Shown here one piece after another: positions 1 through 5,419 of a stretch of 6,018 nucleotides of DNA (position 1 is the first letter of the stretch; every line of letters starts with the position of its first letter). The notes beneath the pieces are model-generated. The model worked only from the letters and a program-made list of their open reading frames with translations. It searched no databases and was not told where the DNA came from. Origin of the DNA: an uncultured Phascolarctobacterium sp. (GTDB lineage: Bacteria; Bacillota; Negativicutes; Acidaminococcales; Acidaminococcaceae); NCBI GenBank assembly GCA_945949475.1, contig CAMFET010000059.1, positions 1 through 6,018 on the forward strand. Reading direction: 5' to 3'. The position numbers and the translations under genes were made by a program.

Positions 1-334
1 CAGCTTCCTTAGCCGCCTTATCCACATTAGCAAAATGCTCCGGAATGCGAGCATGGGTATCAAAGCTGTCAATAACATTGAACAGCTTGGCCATCTCCGG
101 AGTTTGCTCGGGCAAATCGGTAGCAGAGCCACCGCACAGCACCAATACATCAATTTCATCCTTATGCTGAGCAGCTTCGGCAATATTATATACCGGCACA
201 CCCTCGGTTACCACCTTTACAGAAGCAGGGTCGCGACGAGTGAACACTGCTACCAGCTCCATATCTGCATTTTGTCTGATAGCAGACTCCACACCACGAC
301 CTAAATTACCATAACCATAAATTGCAATTCTCAT
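1..334 (-). CDS. ddh: meso-diaminopimelate D-dehydrogenase, N-terminal part (runs off window)
   Basis: Catalyses the NADPH-dependent reductive amination of L-2-amino-6-oxopimelate (tetrahydrodipicolinate) to meso-2,6-diaminopimelate, a one-step cytoplasmic route to the peptidoglycan cross-linking residue and lysine precursor. The open frame runs from ATG at 334 to base 1 without a stop, giving 111 codons of a protein usually about 320-330 residues long. Visible: the Rossmann nucleotide motif GYGNLG at residues 7-12, a TRR triplet at 32-34 where the family binds the NADP 2'-phosphate, the segment CGGSATDLPEQ at 67-77 and DSFDTHARIPEH at 89-100. These match what I recall of the Corynebacterium glutamicum enzyme (CMGSATDIPEQ, DTYDNHRDIPRH). 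The start is supported by a GAGGGGAG ribosome site at 343-350, 8 bases upstream. The gene has its own likely promoter in the gap before it. The catalytic half lies outside the window. Confidence 0.93.
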   Translation of the reverse strand, partial: MRIAIYGYGNLGRGVESAIRQNADMELVAVFTRRDPASVKVVTEGVPVYNIAEAAQHKDEIDVLVLCGGSATDLPEQTPEMAKLFNVIDSFDTHARIPEHFANVDKAAKEA

Positions 335-361
335 TTCTCTTACTCCCCTCAACTACATAAT

Positions 362-367
362 ATTATA
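362..367 (-). promoter_or_regulatory. candidate -10 box of a ddh promoter
   Basis: The minus strand reads a perfect TATAAT here, in an AT-rich context, 27 bases before the ddh ATG. That would give a short leader of roughly 20 bases containing the ribosome site. No good -35 is visible at 16-18 bases; the best partial match is TTAAGA (4 of 6 to TTGACA) at 19 bases spacing, and it overlaps the hairpin. The position is plausible for sigma-A-type initiation, but the weak -35 and the AT-rich background keep this uncertain. Confidence 0.4.
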
Positions 368-380
368 GTTTTATAATTTA

Positions 381-397
381 CCTAGCTCTTAACTAGG
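381..397 (-). other. small hairpin after the S41 protease gene, possible weak terminator
   Basis: CCTAG and CTAGG form a perfect 5-base-pair stem around a 7-base loop, extendable by one G-U pair, starting 26 bases after the S41 stop on the minus strand. The downstream sequence is AT-rich (TAAATTATAAAAC) but has no run of U. The stem is short and half A/T, so it is at best a weak terminator. It could also be chance, or a protein-binding dyad overlapping the -35 region of the ddh promoter. Confidence 0.25.
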
Positions 398-423
398 CTT
401 CTACATATTTTAACACAAAATCA

Positions 424-1572
424 TTATAAATGCGAGAGATATTTTACAGCGGCGTCAAGTTGTACATCTTTAGTTGCTGTATCGGGCAGCTCCACCACCT
501 CGTCCGGCTCGATGCCCACATTATGAATCGATACCCCGGACGGAGTATAATATTTAGCCACCGTAATTTTTACCGCGGTAGCACTATCCAAGCGATACAC
601 AGTTTGTACACTGCCCTTACCAAAGGTTTTGACACCAAAAAGCTTGCCCGCCTTGGTATCCTTAATGGCACCAGCAACAATCTCCGAAGCACTGGCACTG
701 CCATGGTCCACCAGCACTGCCAAGGGATATTTTACCTTTTCCAAGGAGGAGCTTTCCGTATATTTATTGCCATCCTTATCGATGACGGAAACAATGGGTC
801 CCTTGGGCACCAAGAGCCGAGCCACGCCTATACCTGCATCCAAAAGTCCACCGGGATTACCACGCAAGTCCAAAATCAGGGACTGCATGCCCTCCTGCTC
901 CAGCTTCTGGTATTCCTTAGTAAAATCCTCCACTGTGCTTTCGTTAAAAACAGCAATGCGAATATAGCCAATTTTGGTATTGGGCACAAATTGCCCGCCC
1001 ACGGAAGGATTTTTGATATCCTTACGAATAACGCGCACCTTGCGCAGGCTGCCATCCTTGCCCTTCAGCTCCAGCAGCACCTCCGTGCCCTGTTGACCAC
1101 GGATTTTTTGTGCTACCTGCTCCATATTCAGCGTGCGAGTTGCTACATCATCCACCGCAGTAATAATATCGCCACTTTTGATGCCTGCCAAAGCGCCTGG
1201 GTTATCGGGCAAGGCAGAGATAACTACATAATCATCACCGCGCTTGCCAAAAACAATGCCAATCCCGCCAAAGGTACCGTTGGTCATATGGTTTAGCTGC
1301 TCGTAATCCTTGCGATTTAAATAAACCGTATAGGGATCTCCTACGGACTCCACCATACCCTTGATAGCTCCATCAAAGAGCTGATGCGTCTCGACCTCGC
1401 CATTATAATTGTTTTTTAATAAATGCATGGTCCGCAAAAAGCGCACCGATTCTGAGGCGCTGCCTGTTAAATTTTGCAGCAGTACGCCTTCCACACCCAC
1501 TATGGTGACCGTGGTCAAGCAAGCTGTGGCCACACAGCAGGCAGCTAACTGCCAAGCTCTTTTTGTGAACAT
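424..1572 (-). CDS. S41 family carboxyl-terminal processing protease with PDZ domain
   Basis: A CtpA/CtpB-type serine protease acting outside the cytoplasmic membrane, cleaving proteins from or near their C-terminus. With the start at 1572 it has 382 residues. Order: a short basic N-terminus (MFTKR) and one hydrophobic segment at about 9-32 (membrane anchor or signal peptide); an N-terminal helical region; a PDZ domain at about 99-170 that opens with GGIGIVF; then the S41 core. The Ser-Lys pair is intact: Ser294 in GSASASEI, Lys319 in FGKGSVQ, and Gln323 four residues on, the same 25- and 4-residue spacing as Bacillus subtilis CtpB (S309, K334, Q338). The substrate-loop motif LDLRGNPGG is at 234-242. 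The ATG at 1572 is preferred because GGAGG lies 6 bases upstream; a longer 393-residue reading from TTG 1605 or ATG 1602 has no ribosome site. It sits 29 bases after the M23 hydrolase gene, so it is probably co-transcribed and may act on that hydrolase (inference). Confidence 0.93.
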   Translation of the reverse strand: MFTKRAWQLAACCVATACLTTVTIVGVEGVLLQNLTGSASESVRFLRTMHLLKNNYNGEVETHQLFDGAIKGMVESVGDPYTVYLNRKDYEQLNHMTNGTFGGIGIVFGKRGDDYVVISALPDNPGALAGIKSGDIITAVDDVATRTLNMEQVAQKIRGQQGTEVLLELKGKDGSLRKVRVIRKDIKNPSVGGQFVPNTKIGYIRIAVFNESTVEDFTKEYQKLEQEGMQSLILDLRGNPGGLLDAGIGVARLLVPKGPIVSVIDKDGNKYTESSSLEKVKYPLAVLVDHGSASASEIVAGAIKDTKAGKLFGVKTFGKGSVQTVYRLDSATAVKITVAKYYTPSGVSIHNVGIEPDEVVELPDTATKDVQLDAAVKYLSHL

Positions 1573-1578
1573 GAAACG

Positions 1579-1583
1579 CCTCC
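1579..1583 (-). promoter_or_regulatory. ribosome binding site setting the S41 protease start
   Basis: GGAGG on the minus strand, 6 bases before ATG 1572. It decides for the 382-residue form. The upstream ATG at 1602-1600 overlaps the M23 stop as TGATG but has only TTATTTGCCTTG before it, with no purine-rich site. Confidence 0.8.
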
Positions 1584-1601
1584 AAAAAATACTTTCAGCC
1601 A

Positions 1602-2744
1602 TCAAGGCAAATAATTCAACGGCTCCGTTACCTCGCCGTGCAAACGCACCTCGAAATGGCAGTGAGGTCCGGTGGAATAGCCCGTGCTACCCGCATAGGC
1701 AATGCAGGTGCCCTTGGTAACATATTGACCCTCGTACACATTTAAGCTTTGATTGTGAGCATAAAGTGTAACTAGGCCACTGCCATGGTCAATCATCACA
1801 GCATAACCATAGCCGCCCAGCCAACCACTATAAATGACAGTGCCGGAATCTGCTGCCAAAATGGGCGTGCCATAATCCACCGCAATATCCATGCCGCTGT
1901 GATATTTAGTAGTACCAAAAATAGGATGGGTGCGCCAGCCAAAATACGAGGTGATTTCACCGCGGCAGGGCCAGATGAAGCGACCCGTGCCACCACCGCC
2001 GGAGCTAGAGCCACCGCCACTTTCCATATTGCGCAGCATGGCAGTGATGTTCTCGCTGATCGCCAAAAGTCGCTCGTACTCGCTTTGGCTTTGCTGCTCT
2101 TCCTCATGCGCCTTATAGAGCATATAAGAGCGCTGCTCCTTCAAGCGATTAGCCCGCGACCGCTTAGCCTCCAGCTCAGCTTTGGCAACTTCAATATCCC
2201 GCATCTCGATATCCAACTGCTCTTGGCGCTCTCTAACCTCGGCCTCAGCCTTTTGCAGCTGCTGCAGCATCTCAATATCGCTGCTGATTATTTTTTGCAG
2301 CAGATACATACGGGAAGCAAAATCGCTAAAATCCCTAGCGCCTAAAAGCACATCCAAGTAATTTACTTGTCCATTCATATAAATCTGCCGCAGGCGCTTG
2401 CTATAGATTTTTTTACGCTTATCTACCTCGGCTTGTTTCTGAGCCAATTTAACCTTATTATCATTGATTTTAGCTTGCAAAGCATCACTCTTACCCTGCA
2501 GCTCCCTAGCCTGACCCCGTAGCTGATTGATGCGGGTCTGAATCTCTTCTAGGCCCACGCTGGCTGCCTCTGCCTTTTGGCGTGCCTTTTCCTTGCGCTC
2601 CTGCATTTTTTGCATTTGGCTTTGTACTTCGTTCAGCTCGGCACGTTTGTCATCAACCTCACTAGCAAAGCTCCACGCAGTAAAAAGAGGCAGCACTGCC
2701 ACACAGGCTGCTACGAGCAGAGAGATAAACCTTCCTTTGAGCAT
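1602..2744 (-). CDS. secreted coiled-coil M23 (LytM) peptidoglycan hydrolase, likely FtsEX-controlled
   Basis: A 380-residue zinc metallopeptidase expected to cut peptidoglycan peptide bonds outside the membrane. Layout: signal peptide at 1-27 (hydrophobic 6-24, likely cut near SFA/SE); two long coiled-coil stretches at about 29-118 and 150-240, rich in Gln, Glu, Lys and Arg; a Gly/Ser linker at 242-254; a C-terminal LytM domain at about 257-380. All zinc and catalytic residues are present: His282 and Asp286 (HSGMD), His330 (LYAH), and His361 and His363 (HCH). E. coli EnvC instead has a degenerate LytM domain and only activates amidases, so this protein should be catalytic itself, more like CwlO or PcsB in logic though with an M23 domain. 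The position directly after ftsE-ftsX supports control by FtsEX through the coiled coil. AAGGGAGG at 2753-2760 overlaps the ftsX stop, with 8 bases from GGAGG to ATG 2744. Confidence 0.93.
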   Translation of the reverse strand: MLKGRFISLLVAACVAVLPLFTAWSFASEVDDKRAELNEVQSQMQKMQERKEKARQKAEAASVGLEEIQTRINQLRGQARELQGKSDALQAKINDNKVKLAQKQAEVDKRKKIYSKRLRQIYMNGQVNYLDVLLGARDFSDFASRMYLLQKIISSDIEMLQQLQKAEAEVRERQEQLDIEMRDIEVAKAELEAKRSRANRLKEQRSYMLYKAHEEEQQSQSEYERLLAISENITAMLRNMESGGGSSSGGGGTGRFIWPCRGEITSYFGWRTHPIFGTTKYHSGMDIAVDYGTPILAADSGTVIYSGWLGGYGYAVMIDHGSGLVTLYAHNQSLNVYEGQYVTKGTCIAYAGSTGYSTGPHCHFEVRLHGEVTEPLNYLP

Positions 2745-2758
2745 TGCTTACGCCTCCC

Positions 2759-3646
2759 TTACACCCGCAAAAATTTGCGCAGGGAAATGTAGCTGCCCAA
2801 GGCGCCAATGCCCGTGCCCGCAGCCAAAAGAAATAAATCCACATATAAAAGCAGTGGAGAAGTAGGCAGCAGGGGCAAAAAGGCCAAGGTAGCATGAATG
2901 CGATCTAATAGACTGGCATAAATACTATTAATCAGCACAAAGGCGACTACTGCACCGAAAAAGCCCAGCGTCATACCCTCTAATAAAAAGGGCCAACGAA
3001 TGAACCAGTCAGTAGCACCTACATATTTCATAATGATGACTTCCTTGCGCCGTGCAAATACGGTCAAGCGAATAGTGTTACTAATAATAAACAAGGTAGC
3101 CATAGCCAAAAAGACCACCAAAACAATACCGCCCAAGCGTAAAATCTTGGTCAGCTGGAAGAGATGCTCCACTACCTCCTGCCCAAATTTAGCCGTTTCC
3201 ACCTTCGGCAGCTGGCCAATCTGTGGCGTTAACACCTTGATGCGGTCGGGGTTATCCACCTGCACCTCAAAGGAGTTAGGGAAGGGATTTTCTTTACCCA
3301 GGCTGTTTAAAAGCTGCTCCTGGTCTCCCAAGCGCTTTTTAAAGCGCTCCAAGGCCTGCTGCTTATTCACCTGCGTAACCTTGACCACGCCTGGCATTTT
3401 CGTTAGCTTATCCTTTACGGAGGCCAGCTCCTTATCCGTAGCGCTATCCTGCATATACACAGAAATCTGCACCTGATTTTCCAAATATTGGGCCAGATTA
3501 TTAGTGTTTAAGAATATCATCAAAAACATGCCCAAAACCAACAGGGACACAGCCACTGTAGAAATAGAAGCAAAGCTCATGAAGCCATTACGACGAATGG
3601 ATTTATAGGTTTCTTTGATAAAGTATTGCTTCGTACTAAATCTCAT
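2759..3646 (-). CDS. ftsX: cell-division ABC transporter membrane subunit FtsX
   Basis: Membrane half of the FtsEX complex. It does not transport a substrate but passes ATP-driven shape changes in FtsE to a peptidoglycan hydrolase outside the membrane. The 295-residue form shows the family plan: cytoplasmic N-terminus MRFSTKQYFIKETYKSIRRN; TM1 at about 26-47; a large extracellular loop at about 48-168, including the NPFPNSFEV segment typical of FtsX; TM2 at about 171-191; the cytoplasmic motif RLTVFARRKEVIIMKYVG at 193-210; TM3 at about 220-243; TM4 at about 266-286. It overlaps the end of ftsE and is followed 14 bases later by the M23 gene, its presumed partner. The ATG at 3646 is chosen over the in-frame ATG at 3652 because AAGGAG is 9 bases from the first and only 3 from the second; the longer form would add Met-Ala. 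Confidence 0.95.
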   Translation of the reverse strand: MRFSTKQYFIKETYKSIRRNGFMSFASISTVAVSLLVLGMFLMIFLNTNNLAQYLENQVQISVYMQDSATDKELASVKDKLTKMPGVVKVTQVNKQQALERFKKRLGDQEQLLNSLGKENPFPNSFEVQVDNPDRIKVLTPQIGQLPKVETAKFGQEVVEHLFQLTKILRLGGIVLVVFLAMATLFIISNTIRLTVFARRKEVIIMKYVGATDWFIRWPFLLEGMTLGFFGAVVAFVLINSIYASLLDRIHATLAFLPLLPTSPLLLYVDLFLLAAGTGIGALGSYISLRKFLRV

Positions 3647-4322
3647 AGCCATAAGCTCCTTCTTTTTCGTCCCGTACTATACGTCCCTGTTCGATAGCAA
3701 TAACACGCTTGCCCATAGCGTCAACTACATCTTTATCATGGGTAGCCATAACAATGGTGGTGCCAGCGGAGTTAATCTCTTTAAAAATTTCCATAATATC
3801 CCAGCTGGTTTCCGGGTCCAAATTGCCGGTGGGCTCGTCAGCAATAACAAAAACAGGATCGTTGACTATTGCCCGGGCAATAGCAATGCGCTGCTGCTCA
3901 CCACCGCTAAGCTCGTTAGGATAAGCATTAGAGCGATGGCGCAGGCCTACCAAATCCAACACATTATTTACCTGACGCCTAATCTTGCGATGGGGCGCTT
4001 CGATAACCTGCATGGCGAAGGCCACGTTTTCGAACACGGTGCGGTCCGGCAGCAAGCGATAATCCTGAAAAATAATCCCCAGCTGACGCCGCATAAAGGG
4101 AATCTCCTTGGGCGAAAGGGCCAAAATATCCATACCATTGACAAAAATGCTGCCCGTAGTAGGCAAAACCTCACGGAACAGCATCTTGATAAAGGTAGAT
4201 TTACCGGCGCCGCTTGGTCCAACAACAAAGACAAATTCGCCTGGCTCTATATGCACATTGACGTCCTGCAAGGCAACAGAACCGCCGGGGTATACCTTGC
4301 TCACATCATTCATAATTAGCAC
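3636..4322 (-). CDS. ftsE: cell-division ATP-binding protein FtsE
   Basis: Cytoplasmic ABC ATPase that pairs with FtsX and powers activation of septal or sidewall peptidoglycan hydrolysis. With GTG at 4322 it has 228 residues, the same length I recall for B. subtilis FtsE, and begins MLIMNDVSKVYP, aligning residue for residue with MIEMKEVYKTYP there. All ABC motifs are intact: Walker A GPSGAGKS at 35-42, Q-loop Gln86, signature LSGGEQQR at 138-145, Walker B FVIADE at 158-163 with catalytic Glu163, and His195 of the H-loop (MATHDK). The longest frame begins at TTG 4331, only 1 base from AAAGGAG, which is too close; GTG 4322 is 10 bases away. It starts 5 bases after the csaB stop and its last 11 bases overlap ftsX, so translation is probably coupled on both sides. 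Confidence 0.96.
   Translation of the reverse strand: MLIMNDVSKVYPGGSVALQDVNVHIEPGEFVFVVGPSGAGKSTFIKMLFREVLPTTGSIFVNGMDILALSPKEIPFMRRQLGIIFQDYRLLPDRTVFENVAFAMQVIEAPHRKIRRQVNNVLDLVGLRHRSNAYPNELSGGEQQRIAIARAIVNDPVFVIADEPTGNLDPETSWDIMEIFKEINSAGTTIVMATHDKDVVDAMGKRVIAIEQGRIVRDEKEGAYGYEI
3656..3661 (-). promoter_or_regulatory. ribosome binding site setting the ftsX start
   Basis: AAGGAG within the 3' end of ftsE, 9 bases before ATG 3646 and 3 bases before ATG 3652. The spacing favours ATG 3646. It lies inside translated ftsE sequence, so ribosomes finishing ftsE would expose or hand over to it. Confidence 0.7.
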
Positions 4323-4327
4323 TACCT

Positions 4328-5419
4328 TCAAACTCCTTTCGTCAGCAAAGCCATGGCCTGCTTGGTATTCAGCATCGCCTTAGCCCGCAGCTTATCCAGC
4401 CTGCCCCGACAGTAGGCTTCGGGTGCCAGCGCTTTTCTTGCCGCAGCCACTACCTGAGTGGACTGCAAATTTTCTACGTTACCGGCAGTTACGCCGTTAA
4501 TATCCTTCACAAAGCCATCAATTTTAGGGTCATAGGAAATCGCCACAAAGGGTCTTTCCATAACAGCAGCAAAAATCAAAGCGTGCAGCCGCATGCCAAT
4601 GAGCAGCTGAAAATTACCCATCAAGGATAAAAACTGCTCGGTATCACAATCGGCAGTGAGCACCGTGCTGCGCTCCTTATGCACCATAAAATGCTGCAGA
4701 CGCTGGCAAGCAGCCACATCCACTGGATATTGCAAGGGCAAAATCACCACATGAGCATGGTACTCCCGGCTTAAAATATCCACAGCCTTGGCCAGCTCCA
4801 GAAGATAGCGGTCATCCTCCTGCCATTTGCGCACGGATATAGCAATTAGCATTTTATCATGGGGCACGCCAAACTTATCCAATAGCTGACGCCCCTGCTC
4901 CTTGCTCTCCTGCGGCAACGTCAGCACGGCGTCGGCCGTTAGCTGTACCTTTTCGGCAGGAATACCAATATGACGCAGCTCATACAGTGAATCCTGATCC
5001 CGCACGGTAATCAAATCCACATGGCTGCACACCAGCTTGGTGAGCTTGCGCAGCAGGCTGCTGTGAATGGGGCCAATGCCCTGAGCAAAAAGCATCACCT
5101 TTTTGCTCACGAGCAGGCCCAAGCCTAAAATTGACAAATAATAGAGCAAGCTACGCTTGCTGGTTACATCCTGCAGCAGGCTGCCACCACCGCTCAAAAG
5201 CAGGTCACAGCTGCGCAGGGCAGAAAAAATCTCGAGGGGATTAAAACGATGAATGGAGGAGACACCGTATTGGGCTGCGGTGGCCTGGGGATTGCCCGAA
5301 ATCACCGTCAGCTCCACGGAATCCTCTGTACTGCGCAAAGCTTTAATGATCGCGGCCAGCATGGCCTCATCTCCGGCATTGGCAAATCCATAGTATCCGG
5401 AAATTACGATCCTACTCAT
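4328..5419 (-). CDS. csaB: polysaccharide pyruvyl transferase CsaB
   Basis: Expected to transfer a pyruvyl group from phosphoenolpyruvate to a sugar of a lipid-linked cell-wall polysaccharide in the cytoplasm. The resulting pyruvate ketal is the ligand for SLH domains of S-layer and other surface proteins. The 363-residue length is normal for CsaB. Visible: the N-terminal MSRIVISGYYGFANAGDEAM, with the family's GYYG...GDEA pattern at 8-19; the glycine-rich SGGGSLLQD at 76-84; FAQGIGP at 111-117; the GMRLHALIFA stretch with His279 at 275-284; and SYDPKI at 295-300. These fit a two-domain GT-B-like fold. The start overlaps the stop of the upstream DUF5693 gene as ATGA. AAAGGAG at 5432-5438 is rather far (12 bases) and a second GGAG is only 2 bases away, so initiation may rely on coupling. 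The acceptor polymer cannot be told from the sequence. Confidence 0.93.
   Translation of the reverse strand: MSRIVISGYYGFANAGDEAMLAAIIKALRSTEDSVELTVISGNPQATAAQYGVSSIHRFNPLEIFSALRSCDLLLSGGGSLLQDVTSKRSLLYYLSILGLGLLVSKKVMLFAQGIGPIHSSLLRKLTKLVCSHVDLITVRDQDSLYELRHIGIPAEKVQLTADAVLTLPQESKEQGRQLLDKFGVPHDKMLIAISVRKWQEDDRYLLELAKAVDILSREYHAHVVILPLQYPVDVAACQRLQHFMVHKERSTVLTADCDTEQFLSLMGNFQLLIGMRLHALIFAAVMERPFVAISYDPKIDGFVKDINGVTAGNVENLQSTQVVAAARKALAPEAYCRGRLDKLRAKAMLNTKQAMALLTKGV
4333..4339 (-). promoter_or_regulatory. ribosome binding site setting the ftsE start
   Basis: AAAGGAG lies in the last codons of csaB. It is 10 bases before GTG 4322, 1 base before TTG 4331 and 19 bases before ATG 4313. Only GTG 4322 has workable spacing, and that start also gives the family N-terminus. 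Confidence 0.7.

Larger units (their letters stand above)
335..423. other. AT-rich intergenic gap between the S41 protease gene and ddh
   Basis: This 89-base gap is the only real intergenic stretch in the window; all other gene junctions are 29 bases or fewer. It is much richer in A and T than the coding DNA around it. On the minus strand it holds, in order, a small hairpin just after the S41 stop, a TATAAT box and the ddh ribosome binding site. I see no small open frame or RNA gene in it. Confidence 0.8.

Noticed and set aside
381..397. Strong intrinsic terminator after the S41 protease gene
   Set aside because: The stem is only 5-6 pairs and is not followed by a run of U, so it is listed only as a weak hairpin.
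430..1296. Long plus-strand open frame (288 codons) opposite the S41 protease gene
   Set aside because: The translation has no recognisable domain, and the minus-strand frame is an intact protease with its active site. The open antisense frame follows from the codon choice of the real gene.
1510..1572. Possible lipobox LAAC at residues 9-12 of the S41 protease
   Set aside because: There is no hydrophobic stretch before the cysteine (only MFTKRAWQ), so it cannot be a normal lipoprotein signal; the hydrophobic segment follows it.
1785..2345. Plus-strand open frame opposite the M23 hydrolase gene
   Set aside because: It lies wholly inside a gene with all M23 catalytic residues; the Leu/Gln-rich translation reflects antisense reading of coiled-coil codons.
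2680..2744. Possible lipobox VAAC at residues 11-14 of the M23 protein
   Set aside because: The hydrophobic stretch continues well beyond Cys14 to about residue 24, and the part before it is short. An ordinary signal peptide cut near residue 27 fits better.
3000..3476. Plus-strand open frame opposite ftsX
   Set aside because: It has no domain and is fully contained in a well-conserved gene on the other strand.
3615..4319. Plus-strand open frame of 234 codons opposite ftsE and the start of ftsX
   Set aside because: It mirrors a fully conserved ABC ATPase; the translated product is rich in His, Asn and Gln with no family features. It is a shadow frame.
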